A DNA stretch of 64,000 nt, taken from the NCBI RefSeq assembly GCF_000250635.1, contig NC_016940.1, forward strand, positions 930,001 to 994,000, written 5' to 3'. Position numbers and translations under genes: made by a program. Shown here piece by piece: positions 34,256-42,299 of the stretch (positions are counted from its first letter, which is position 1; the number at the start of each line of letters is the position of its first letter). The notes beneath the pieces are model-generated. The model made no database searches. It was given only the letters and a program-made list of their open reading frames with translations, and was not told the DNA's origin. Source of the DNA: Saprospira grandis str. Lewin (lineage in GTDB: Bacteria; Bacteroidota; Bacteroidia; Chitinophagales; Saprospiraceae).

Positions 34256-35389
34256 ATGCCAAAAACCATTCGTTTTAGCCTAGCTGATCAGGCTAAATTT
34301 TTTCCTACCCTACGCAAAAGGGTCAATCAGCACTTTCGTAGCCAAGATATTGACCGTAATGCAGATAGCCGCATGTACCTCAAGTCAGCGGTTATGTTAG
34401 GGCTCTATTTAATTCCTTTTGTGGTTATTCTGCTCAATATTTTGCCCCTTTGGGCTGTCATGATCGCCTATATCGTTATGGGTATTGGCCTTGTTGGCAT
34501 TGGGATGAACATTATGCATGATGCCAATCATGGCGCCTACTCCAAAAACCCTACAGTCAATGCTATTTTTGGCTATACCATCAATTTAGTTGGTGGAAAT
34601 GCCTTTACCTGGAAGGTGCAGCACAATATGATGCACCACACCTATACCAATATCTACGGCTTCGATGAAGATATTGAAGATAAACCCTTTTTGCGCCTTT
34701 CTCCCAATGGAAAGCTCAAGGGCTACCACCGTTTTCAGCACCTTTATGCGCCTATTCTCTATGGTTTAGCTACCGTTTCTTGGATTTTATGGAAGGATTT
34801 TGTGGCCCTAAAGGGCTATAGCCAAGACGGTAAAACAGCCGCCATGGGCAGTACCCACAGCAGAGAGTTCTGGATCCTACTTAGCACTAAAATTGGCTAC
34901 TGGGCCATCTTTTTTATCCTTCCTATTGTCCTCACTAGCTATGCTTGGGGCTATTTGCTACTCGGCTTTTTCATGATGCACATGACGGCAAGTATGATTA
35001 TGACTTTGGTCTTTCAAGTAGCTCATGTTGTAGAGCTTACCGACCATTTTCAGCCCGATGAGCAAAATGAGGTAGAAAATGTTTGGGCCATGCACCAGCT
35101 GGCCACCACCTCTAATTTTGCCCGCCAAAACAAAGCGCTTTCTTGGTTCTTGGGCGGACTAAATTTTCAGGTAGAACACCACCTTTTTCCCAATATTTGC
35201 CATGTGCACTACCCCGAGGTCGCCAAAATTGTCAAGGCAACCGCCGAGGAGTTTGGCGTGCCCTATTATGAGTTCAAAACCTTTGGTGGCGCAATCAGCT
35301 CTCATTTTAAGAGCCTAAAAGCCTTGGGCAATAATGAGCTACAAGCGGTAGAATTGCCAAAAAATACTGGAGCCGCAGTGATGAAGTAA
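34256..35389 (+). CDS. membrane fatty acid desaturase
   Basis: 377 residues. Three His boxes are present: HDANHGAY (about 85-92), HNMMHHTYTN (about 121-130) and QVEHHLFPNICHVHYPEV (about 306-323), the QxxHH third box typical of front-end/linoleoyl-CoA-type desaturases. Four to six hydrophobic segments lie between (YLIPFVVILLNILPLWAVMI, GYWAIFFILPIVLTS). It inserts a double bond in membrane lipids with di-iron chemistry. No cytochrome b5 domain is fused. Terminator follows. Confidence 0.93.
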   Translation: MPKTIRFSLADQAKFFPTLRKRVNQHFRSQDIDRNADSRMYLKSAVMLGLYLIPFVVILLNILPLWAVMIAYIVMGIGLVGIGMNIMHDANHGAYSKNPTVNAIFGYTINLVGGNAFTWKVQHNMMHHTYTNIYGFDEDIEDKPFLRLSPNGKLKGYHRFQHLYAPILYGLATVSWILWKDFVALKGYSQDGKTAAMGSTHSREFWILLSTKIGYWAIFFILPIVLTSYAWGYLLLGFFMMHMTASMIMTLVFQVAHVVELTDHFQPDEQNEVENVWAMHQLATTSNFARQNKALSWFLGGLNFQVEHHLFPNICHVHYPEVAKIVKATAEEFGVPYYEFKTFGGAISSHFKSLKALGNNELQAVELPKNTGAAVMK

Positions 35390-35412
35390 AAACTATTGTT
35401 CTATATCCATAC

Positions 35413-35448
35413 AAAAGGCCTTCTCGCTAAGCAGAGAAGGCCTTTTTT
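35413..35448 (+). terminator. desaturase terminator
   Basis: AAAAGGCCTTCTC pairs perfectly with GAGAAGGCCTTTT around a GCTAAGCA loop, followed by more T. Confidence 0.85.
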
Positions 35449-35500
35449 GGTCCTCTAAAAGCTTTTAGCTATATTCTGAACTCAAAAAACAATACAATTT

Positions 35501-36007
35501 ATGCAAAAGAAAATGGGGCATACGCCCAAATTGATTTTAAAGCTAGAAGGACAGTATTGGCAACTCGCTCAAAACAAAACCGAAACCGCTCAGGAGTTTC
35601 AGGCCCTAGCCCCTCCCCTACAGCGGATGATGTTGGGCGCATTTTCGGCCCTCCTACTCAAAATTGATCGGGCGGCTATCTATTTCTTTGCCGCCGAAAA
35701 AGAAGGACCTTCGGCTAGCTACCACTGCCTAGAAGAACAAGATGAGCTCCTCCGATTGAAGATCCAGCCCCTAGACGAAAAACAAAAAGCCAGAGAAATT
35801 GAACTCTCTTGCACAAATGACTATTTGAAGATCGTTGGTTTATTGCCTGCCCAAGCGGCCCTTTTCTATGAAAAAGCCGACTGGAAAAGCTACAGCCAAG
35901 AGGAACAAGCCGCCTATGAGGCCCAAATGCAAAAAATTGTCGATCAATTTGGCCAAGATATGCGACAACAAATCCAACAACAACATCAAACTAAAGAAAA
36001 ACTTTAA
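35501..36007 (+). CDS. cytoplasmic protein of unknown function
   Basis: 168 residues from the ATG at 35501 (MQKKMGHTPKLILKLEGQYW). No signal peptide. It has two halves: a hydrophobic middle (RMMLGAFSALLLKIDRAAIYFFAAEKEGP) and a helical Gln-rich end (FGQDMRQQIQQQHQTKEKL). Composition is not that of a shadow frame, and its A/T-rich start region suggests a true gene. No motif recognised. The SAM hydrolase follows 81 nt later and may share a transcript. Confidence 0.6.
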   Translation: MQKKMGHTPKLILKLEGQYWQLAQNKTETAQEFQALAPPLQRMMLGAFSALLLKIDRAAIYFFAAEKEGPSASYHCLEEQDELLRLKIQPLDEKQKAREIELSCTNDYLKIVGLLPAQAALFYEKADWKSYSQEEQAAYEAQMQKIVDQFGQDMRQQIQQQHQTKEKL

Positions 36008-36088
36008 GCGCCTATTCAATTGTTTATAAATTAAAAGCTGCTTTTACAAACTTCTTTTAATTTTGTGCTCGCTTAATCCATCTTTTTT

Positions 36089-36874
36089 ATGCAAGCCTCT
36101 GGAATCATTACCCTAACGACCGACTTTGGCGTCCGCGATCATTATGCGGCCCTACTCAAAGGACATATTTTGTCGGAAGGGCAGGCTGTGCAATTTATCG
36201 ATATCTCTCATCAGGTGCAGGCCTACAATATTGGCCAAGCGGCTTATTTGTTGGGCGCTAGCTTTTGGGCCTTTCCCAAAGGGAGCATTCATATTGTGAG
36301 TGTGCACAATTTCTATCAAGAGCATCCCCGTTTTTTGGTCATTGCCCATAAGGGCCACTATTTTATTGGGCCCGATAATGGCGTTTTCTCTCTTTTGTTT
36401 AAAGAAAAACCCCAAGAAATTTATCAGCTCATTAGTGAGGAGCCTCCTTCTTTGCTCAGCATGCAGCGCCTATTTGCCAAGGCCTCGGCCCATTTGTTGG
36501 CCCAACAACCCCTAGAGGAAATTGGCCAAAAAAGCGATGAGCTGCTCGAGCGCATTAGCCTCAATGCCGTGGTGAGCAAGGATTATATCCGCGCCGCGGT
36601 CCTCTACATCGATGTCTATGAAAATGTGGTCCTCAATGTAGACCGAGAACTCTTTGAGGAAATTGCCCAGGGCCGCTCTTTCGAGCTTTATTTCAAACGC
36701 TTCGATCCCATTAGCGACCTCAGTTTGCATTATGCCGAACAGGCCGTGGGCGAGGTCCTTTGTCTGTTCAATTCTTCGGGCTTGCTAGAAATTGCTGTCA
36801 ATGCAGGCAAGGCCGCCTCGCTATTTGGCCTAAAAGTAGACGATAGCGTCCAGCTCGAGTTTCTCAATGATTAG
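36089..36874 (+). CDS. SAM hydroxide adenosyltransferase (DUF62 / fluorinase-chlorinase fold)
   Basis: 261 residues. These enzymes hydrolyse S-adenosylmethionine to adenosine and methionine, and share the fold of the fluorinase/chlorinase. The signature TLTTDFGVRDHYAALLKGHI (about 7-26), then VQFIDISHQVQAYNIGQAAYLL, and HYFIGPDNGVFSLLF (about 89-103) are present; the C-terminal domain starts near FELYFKRFDP. The usual PGVG-type strand before DxN is replaced by VHNFYQEHPRFLVIAHKG. Physiological role is unclear in the family. Ends near VSE copy 14. Confidence 0.88.
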   Translation: MQASGIITLTTDFGVRDHYAALLKGHILSEGQAVQFIDISHQVQAYNIGQAAYLLGASFWAFPKGSIHIVSVHNFYQEHPRFLVIAHKGHYFIGPDNGVFSLLFKEKPQEIYQLISEEPPSLLSMQRLFAKASAHLLAQQPLEEIGQKSDELLERISLNAVVSKDYIRAAVLYIDVYENVVLNVDRELFEEIAQGRSFELYFKRFDPISDLSLHYAEQAVGEVLCLFNSSGLLEIAVNAGKAASLFGLKVDDSVQLEFLND

Positions 36875-36911
36875 TAGAAGAGTCCATTTTTTTGTGCTCT
36901 TCTCTTTTTTT

Positions 36912-37031
36912 GGGGCCCGCGGCCAGCAAAGCTGGCCGCCGCTATGCTGCGCGGCTCGCAAGTCTGCTCGGCCCTGCGCGGGCTGCGCCCGCTGGGTCTG
37001 GCCTGCGGCCACCGCTGCGCAGCGCTGGGCC
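36912..37031 (+). repeat. VSE copy 14, variant ends GGCCC/GGGCC
   Basis: The start is GGGGCCC and the end block GGGCC, a third paired change at the ends. The second stem is GCGGGC-tgc-GCCCGC and the first stem is GCGGCCAGC with GCTGGCCGC. Confidence 0.8.
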
Positions 37032-37075
37032 GCTCATCTCTCTTTTTCACTTTTTGGCCCTCTTCTTCGGCCTCC

Positions 37076-37112
37076 AAAAGGATCAAAACCCTAGGGTTTT
37101 GATCCTTTTTTT
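37076..37112 (+). terminator. 34-bp perfect palindrome, terminator
   Basis: The 17-nt arm AAAAGGATCAAAACCCT is followed at once by its exact reverse complement (centre CTAG), then more T. It lies after the SAM hydrolase and VSE copy 14. Confidence 0.75.
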
Positions 37113-37177
37113 ATGCCCAATTGTTAATGATAAGTTAAGTTGCTGACTTAATGAACTTATCACTCCATAGCAATGAG

Positions 37178-37527
37178 CTAGCTTTTTGTTAGCTCGACCT
37201 AGCTTTTTACCAGCTCGACCTAGTTCTGCTCTAGCTCGACCTAGTTCTGCTCTAGCTCAACCTAGCTTTTTACTAGCTCGACCTAGCTCTGCTTTAGCTC
37301 AACCTAGCTTTTTGTTAGCTCGACCTAGTTCTGCTCTAGCTCAACCTAGCTTTTTACTAGCTCGACCTAGTTCTGCTCTAGCTCAACCTAGCTTTTTACT
37401 AGCTCGACCTAGCTCTGCTCTAGCTCAACCTAGCTTTTTACTAGCTCGACCTAGCTCTGCTCTAGCTCAACCTAGCTTTTTACTAGCTCGACCTAGCTCT
37501 GCTCTAGCTCAACCTAGCTTTTTACTA
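37178..37527 (+). repeat. 21/42-bp tandem array with CTAG every 10-11 bp
   Basis: About 16.6 units of 21 bp in two alternating types form a 42-bp period: CTAGCTTTTTA + CTAGCTCGAC and CTAGYTCTGCT + CTAGCTCAAC. CTAG (or a one-base variant) therefore recurs at 11- and 10-bp steps, 10.5 bp on average, close to one DNA helical turn. The array lies between convergent genes. A frame reading (LARPSFL)n stays open only because 21 is a multiple of three and lacks an ATG, so no protein is called. Confidence 0.95.
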
Positions 37528-37576
37528 CAATTTTCTTGCTCTAGGTTTCCAGCTAGAGGTCCAGATCCCCACGCTA

Positions 37577-37725
37577 CAGGGCCGAAGGCCCGCAGGCTGA
37601 GGGATGGGCAGCAGGGCGGCGAAGCCGCAGACCCAGCAAAATGAGCAAAGCGAAATTTTGCGCAGGGCCGAGCGAACAGCGAGCTGCGAGACAGCCCGAC
37701 CCGAGCGAAGCGAGTGGGCAGCCCC
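37577..37725 (-). repeat. VSE copy 15
   Basis: Ends GGCTG/CAGCC; second stem GCAAAAT with ATTTTGC around gagcaaagcga. It follows the tandem array. Confidence 0.85.
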
Positions 37726-37734
37726 AAAAAAAGA

Positions 37735-37771
37735 TAAAAAAAATCCTGTCCAACCGAAGTTAGACAGGACT
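37735..37771 (-). terminator. htpG terminator
   Basis: On the minus strand TCCTGTCTAAC pairs with GTTGGACAGGA around TTCG and is followed by a T run, 27 nt after the htpG stop. Confidence 0.8.
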
Positions 37772-37798
37772 GCACTGTATTCACTACTTACTAAACTA

Positions 37799-39658
37799 CT
37801 ACTTATCCATCCAGCTGAGGGCTTGTTGCACAAAGTTGGTTAAGTCTGCCCCTTTGAGCATACCTTGCTGTAATTGGGCCAATTGATACAATTGCTTGGC
37901 CTTATCGGCATCTTTGCTTTCCAAAATGCTGCTGATTAGGGGGTGGTTGCTATTGACCACCAGATTGAAAAACTCGGGCATATTGTTATTGCCGCCTTGG
38001 AGCATAGACATCTCCTGCATACGGCGCATAAACTCTGGGCGAGTAATCATCAGCGGGAAGCTATCGGGAGAAAGGGCCTCGAGTTGGATATTCACTTGGC
38101 TATTGCTGACAGCCGTGCGGAAAATCTCTTCGACCTCCTCGCTTCGCTCCTCATTGAGGACCGACTCCTGCTCTTCGTCTTTTTGGATCAATTTGTCGAT
38201 GCTATCGCTATCTACACGCACAAAGCGGGTATTTTCTAGCTCTTGCTCCAACTTTTGGATAAAATGCGTGTCAATAACGCTATCAAATTGGAGGACATCG
38301 TAGCCGGCTTGTTTGGCCGTTTGGATGTAAGCATCTTGGGCCTCTACCTGGTTGGCATAAAGATAAATGAGCTGGCCGTTTTTGTCGGTTTGTTGCTCCT
38401 TAATCTGCTCCTTATACTCCTCTAGAGTGGCCAACTTGCCTTCGGTATTTTGCAAGAGCATAAACTTGCTGGCCTTTTTGGCAAACTTATCTTCAGAGAT
38501 GTAGCCATACTTGATGAAGATGTTCATATTCTCCCATTTTTCCTCAAAGGTTTGGCGTTCTTTACGGAAAATCTCGTGGAGTTTATCGGCCACCTTCTTC
38601 GTGATATAGTCCGTAATTTTCTTTACGTTGCGATCACTTTGTAGGTAAGAGCGAGAAACGTTTAGGGGAATATCGGGCGAGTCGATCACCCCATGCAAGA
38701 GCGTGAGAAACTCGGGAACAATCTCTTTGACCTCATCGGTCACATAGACCTGATTGGCATAAAGTTGAATTTTATTGCGCTGTACCTCCATTTGGTTGCC
38801 CAATTTGGGGAAGTACAAAATACCAGTTAGATCAAAGGGATAATCGATATTGAGGTGGACCCAGAACAAAGGGGGCTCGCTAGTGGGGTAAAGCTCGTTG
38901 TAAAAGGCTTTATAATCCTCTTCGCTAAGCTCATTGGGTTGTTTTTTCCAGGCTGGACGAGGATTATTGATGATATTGGGAACCGTCTTCGTTTCATAAG
39001 TAGGTTCGTCCTCTTCATTTTCCTTGGGCAGTTCGATTTGCTCTTCACGACTTCCGAATTGGATTTCGATGGGCAAGAACTTACAATATTTATCGAGTAG
39101 GCCTTGGATGCGGGCATCTTGGGCAAACTCATCATCCTCATCATTGAGGTAAAGGATGACTTCGGTACCGCGATCTGTTTTTTCGATATCCTCTAGGGTA
39201 TATTCGGGATCGCCTTCACAGCTCCATTGCACAGCTTTGGCGCCTTCTTTATAAGAGAGGGTGCGCACTTCTACCTTTTTGGCCACCATAAAAGCCGAGT
39301 AAAAGCCCAGACCAAAATGGCCGATAATGCTGGCTTCGTCTTGGTATTGCTCCAAAAACTCTTTGGCAGAAGAAAAGGCGACCTGATTGAGGTACTTCAT
39401 CACTTCTTCTTCCGTCATACCGATCCCTTGGTCCTTAATGGTTAGGGTTTTGGCCTCTGGGTTGGCGATAATTTGGATGCGGGGGTTATCTACCTTGCCG
39501 GGGACTTCGCCACGGTTGGCCAAGGTAAGTAACTTAGAGCTGGCATCTACAGCATTGGCGACAAGCTCGCGCAAAAAGATTTCATGATCAGAGTAGAGAA
39601 ATTTCTTAATAATCGGGAAGATATTCTCGGTTTGTACCGAAATGTTACCTTTCTGCAT
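37799..39658 (-). CDS. htpG: molecular chaperone HtpG (Hsp90)
   Basis: 619 residues. ATP-dependent cytoplasmic chaperone. N-terminal GHKL ATPase motifs: RELVANAVDASSKL (N-box, about 29-42), KDQGIGMTEEEVMKYL (G1), IGHFGLGFYSAFMVA (G2) and a conserved GTEVILYL strand. The middle domain shows IKNEIQLYANQVYV-like NKIQLYANQVYVTDE and NVSRSYLQSD. An acidic insert (ELPKENEEDEPTYETK) sits in the linker. Length is typical for bacterial Hsp90. Monocistronic by its terminator. Confidence 0.97.
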   Translation of the reverse strand: MQKGNISVQTENIFPIIKKFLYSDHEIFLRELVANAVDASSKLLTLANRGEVPGKVDNPRIQIIANPEAKTLTIKDQGIGMTEEEVMKYLNQVAFSSAKEFLEQYQDEASIIGHFGLGFYSAFMVAKKVEVRTLSYKEGAKAVQWSCEGDPEYTLEDIEKTDRGTEVILYLNDEDDEFAQDARIQGLLDKYCKFLPIEIQFGSREEQIELPKENEEDEPTYETKTVPNIINNPRPAWKKQPNELSEEDYKAFYNELYPTSEPPLFWVHLNIDYPFDLTGILYFPKLGNQMEVQRNKIQLYANQVYVTDEVKEIVPEFLTLLHGVIDSPDIPLNVSRSYLQSDRNVKKITDYITKKVADKLHEIFRKERQTFEEKWENMNIFIKYGYISEDKFAKKASKFMLLQNTEGKLATLEEYKEQIKEQQTDKNGQLIYLYANQVEAQDAYIQTAKQAGYDVLQFDSVIDTHFIQKLEQELENTRFVRVDSDSIDKLIQKDEEQESVLNEERSEEVEEIFRTAVSNSQVNIQLEALSPDSFPLMITRPEFMRRMQEMSMLQGGNNNMPEFFNLVVNSNHPLISSILESKDADKAKQLYQLAQLQQGMLKGADLTNFVQQALSWMDK

Positions 39659-39762
39659 GTTGTGTTATTTTTTAGTCGATCTAAACAAGTTTATTGATCC
39701 AGTATGGATCTCGGCAGCCTTTTTTCAAAGCTTGTTCCAAGGCCGTATTTACTGACAGTTTG

Positions 39763-40314
39763 TCAGTTTTTGTCTTTTTCTGTCAGAGGATACTGGGCCA
39801 AAAGGGCCAAAATTTTGGGATCGCCTTGGAGCTCGGCATGTTGGCGGATGCTCATTCCGCGTTGGTCCTTATGTTCTGGATTGGCTCCGGCATCGAGCAG
39901 GGCCTTGGCGAGTTCTTCATGGCCAAAGGTAACGGCAAAAGTAAGGGCGGTAGCTCCATTATAATTTTCTTGATCGACTGTTGCGCCGGCCTCAATCAGT
40001 TGCTGCAGGGCTTGGGCGTAGCCTTTGAAACAAACGCCCATCAAGGCGGTATTGCCAGAGGCATCTTGATGGTCCAAATTGGCCCCGGCTTTAATGAGCT
40101 GGGCCAAAATGTCGGCTTGCTCGTAATAAGCGGCTAAAATGAGTAGATTATGGCCCCTCGCATTTTGGGCCTGCAACAAAGTCGGATCCTCTTTAAGCAA
40201 AGTTTGGAGTTTGGCCAAATCGCCTTGGCGGACCGCCTCAAAGGCGGCTTCTTTTTGGGCCGAAAGAAATTGAGTGCTCAACAAAAACAAGAAGAGATAT
40301 AGGTAGTTTTTCAT
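39763..40314 (-). CDS. exported ankyrin-repeat protein
   Basis: 183 residues. Signal peptide MKNYLYLFLFLLSTQFLSAQ then about five ankyrin repeats: GDLAKLQTLLKEDPTLLQAQ, RGHNLLILAAYYEQADILAQ, SGNTALMGVCFKGYAQALQQ, NGATALTFAVTFGHEELAKA, and a partial last one (RGMSIRQHAELQGDPKILAL). It follows the exported catalase gene on the same strand. In Pseudomonas aeruginosa a periplasmic ankyrin protein (AnkB) is encoded with catalase KatB and supports its activity, so a similar partner role is plausible here (inference). Confidence 0.85.
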   Translation of the reverse strand: MKNYLYLFLFLLSTQFLSAQKEAAFEAVRQGDLAKLQTLLKEDPTLLQAQNARGHNLLILAAYYEQADILAQLIKAGANLDHQDASGNTALMGVCFKGYAQALQQLIEAGATVDQENYNGATALTFAVTFGHEELAKALLDAGANPEHKDQRGMSIRQHAELQGDPKILALLAQYPLTEKDKN

Positions 40315-40335
40315 GGCTAATGGGCTTAATTTTTT

Positions 40336-40365
40336 TTTGAAAAAGCAGCCCCAAAAGGGGCTGCT
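40336..40365 (-). terminator. terminator after katA
   Basis: AGCAGCCCC and GGGGCTGCT pair around four bases; on the minus strand TTTTTC and a long A run follow. Read-through to the ankyrin gene 29 nt further on remains possible. Confidence 0.6.
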
Positions 40366-40380
40366 AGCGGTAGAATAGAA

Positions 40381-41895
40381 TTACTTCATGAAATCCTTTT
40401 GGCTAAAGCCTAGGGCTTTGGCTAGGCGCATGCCGTATTCTGCATCGGCCTTATAGAAATAGCCGATCATCGTTTTTTGGATATTTTTGTCTTTCACTTG
40501 GCCAAGATCGCCGGCTAGGTTGCTAATCAAGTTCTTTTGGTCCTGTTTAGAGAGGCTGCGGTAGAACTCGCCAGCTTGGGCAAAATCATTGGTTTTAGAG
40601 ATTTTTTTCTGTCCAATTTTAGCCTGCTTAATCATTTGTTGATTGGCTCGGTACTGATTATCATCAGTGAGTTGGGCGCGGCTACTGGGTTGGTAATTCA
40701 CATCTGCATTTTCAAAGTTTTGGTTGCGGCTGCTGGCGTAGCTATCTGAATTATAGTTATCGACCTGCATTTTGGGACGGTTCACTTCTGACTGCAGATA
40801 GTTGGGGCCTAAGCGGTGGCGGTGCGTATCGAAATAAGAGAACAGGCGGCCTTGCAAAAGCTTATCTTCAGAGGGTTCTACGCCGGGGATGAGGCTGCCC
40901 GGAGAAAAGGCGATAGACTCTACCTCTTGAAAATAATTGCGTGGATTTTTATTCAAATACATGGTCCCGATTTTAATCATTTCGATTTTATCTTCGGGCC
41001 AGTGTTTAGTGGCATCTAGGGGCCAAAAATCAAAGCTATGGATATCCTCTGCTTTGATAATTTGTACATAGAGGTCCCAAGCTGGGTAGCGGCCTTCTTT
41101 GATATCGGTAAACAAAGAAACCGTAGCATGTTGCCAGTCCTTGGCTTGTTGTTCGGCGGCTTCTTTTACCGTTAGGTTCTTTTCGCCTTGTTTAGAGACC
41201 CAAGTATACTTCACATAGACCATTTCGCCCTTTTTGTTGATCCATTTGAAGCCATGCACACTACTTCCATTCATATACTGATAGCCCTTGGGGATACCAT
41301 AATCAGAATAGAGGCGAGTGAGCATATGAGTAGACTCTGGAATATGCGAGAAGAAGTCGAAAAAGCGGTTGGGGTCTTGTTTATTGGTCACTGGAGAAGG
41401 CTTTAGCGAGTGGACCATATCGGGAAACTTGATGGCATCTCGGATAAAGAAGACTGGCAGGTTATTGCCCACAATATCATAATTGCCCATTTCGGTATAA
41501 AACTTCACGGCAAAACCGCGGGGATCACGGGCTGTTTCGGGAGACCCTTTACCGTGAATTACAGTAGAGAAGCGAACGGCCACCTCTGTTTTTTGTCCTA
41601 CTTTTTGAAAAGGGGCCGCCAGGGTATATTCCGACATATCCTTACTGGCCTCAAAATAGCCAAAGGCGCCAGCGCCACGGGCGTGGACCACTCTTTCGGG
41701 GATGCGTTCACGGTCAAAAGCGGCTAGCTTTTCAATCAGGTAAATATCTTCTAAAAGCACAGGGCCATACTCCCCTACTGTTTTAGAATTTTGGTTGTCG
41801 CCAACAGGGGCGCCAGTGTTGGAGCGCAATACTTCTTGAGCTTGCAGGCCAAAGCCAAGCAGCAAGAAAAGCGCAATGCATAGTGGTTTACTCAT
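40381..41895 (-). CDS. katA: exported clade-3-type catalase
   Basis: 504 residues. Haem catalase converting hydrogen peroxide to water and oxygen. A signal peptide (MSKPLCIALFLLLGFGLQAQ) sends it out of the cytoplasm, unlike most catalases. Core motifs: active-site His in RIPERVVHARGAGAFGYFE (about 64-82), Asn in YDIVGNNLPVFFIRDAIKFP (about 134-153), and the haem-ligand Tyr in RLFSYFDTHRHRLG (about 342-355). Length fits the small-subunit type. The ankyrin gene follows. Confidence 0.95.
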   Translation of the reverse strand: MSKPLCIALFLLLGFGLQAQEVLRSNTGAPVGDNQNSKTVGEYGPVLLEDIYLIEKLAAFDRERIPERVVHARGAGAFGYFEASKDMSEYTLAAPFQKVGQKTEVAVRFSTVIHGKGSPETARDPRGFAVKFYTEMGNYDIVGNNLPVFFIRDAIKFPDMVHSLKPSPVTNKQDPNRFFDFFSHIPESTHMLTRLYSDYGIPKGYQYMNGSSVHGFKWINKKGEMVYVKYTWVSKQGEKNLTVKEAAEQQAKDWQHATVSLFTDIKEGRYPAWDLYVQIIKAEDIHSFDFWPLDATKHWPEDKIEMIKIGTMYLNKNPRNYFQEVESIAFSPGSLIPGVEPSEDKLLQGRLFSYFDTHRHRLGPNYLQSEVNRPKMQVDNYNSDSYASSRNQNFENADVNYQPSSRAQLTDDNQYRANQQMIKQAKIGQKKISKTNDFAQAGEFYRSLSKQDQKNLISNLAGDLGQVKDKNIQKTMIGYFYKADAEYGMRLAKALGFSQKDFMK

Positions 41896-41972
41896 CTTAA
41901 AATAGATTTTGATTAAAAACTAGGGCTAAGGTAAAAGATGAGTAGTATTGTTGCAATTGATGTTATTCGGCG

Positions 41973-41986
41973 TTATATCGATATAA
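41973..41986. promoter_or_regulatory. possible peroxide-response operator
   Basis: TTATATCGATATAA is a perfect 14-bp palindrome 77 nt upstream of katA. AT-rich palindromes of this size are typical of Fur/PerR-family sites; regulation by such a protein is inference only. Confidence 0.35.
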
Positions 41987-42011
41987 TCAATATTAGATTT
42001 TAGAGGACCGA

Positions 42012-42218
42012 AGGCGATGCCTTAAAAAAATAGCTGGCCGAGCCAAAAAACCAGAGCAAAGAGGGTCAAAGCAGGGCGATTACATCTGGCTGAGGGATGG
42101 ACAGCAGGGCGGCGAAGCCGCAGACCCAGCAAAATGAGCGCAGCGAAATTTTGCGCAGGGCCGAGCGAACAGCGAGCTGCGAAACAGCCCGACCCGAGCG
42201 AAGCGAGTGGGCAGCCCC
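42012..42218 (-). repeat. VSE copy 16 with the same upstream extension as copy 9
   Basis: Core 42088-42218: ends GGCTG/CAGCC; second stem GCAAAAT with ATTTTGC around gagcgcagcga, close to copy 15. The sequence before it (GGCGATGCCTTAAAAAAATA, GCTGGCCGAGCC, GGGCGATTACATCTGGCTGA) repeats that before copy 9. Confidence 0.85.
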
Positions 42219-42255
42219 AAAAAAAACTCCCCTCAATAAAGATTGAGAGGAGTTT
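42219..42255 (-). terminator. terminator of the metalloprotease gene
   Basis: On the minus strand ACTCCTCTCAAT pairs with ATTGAGGGGAGT around CTTT and runs into eight T. Confidence 0.8.
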
Positions 42256-42299
42256 AGAAAATAGGAACCAGCTTAAAGGGTTGCTCTATTATTTAGGGC

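Noticed and set aside
37178-37527. CRISPR array
   Set aside because: The 21-bp units are contiguous with no unique spacers, and no cas genes are near.
37186-37644. Open frame (LARPSFL/LAQPSFL)n across the tandem array
   Set aside because: It lacks an ATG, is open only because the unit is 21 bp, and continues into a VSE copy; low-complexity reading with no supporting signals.
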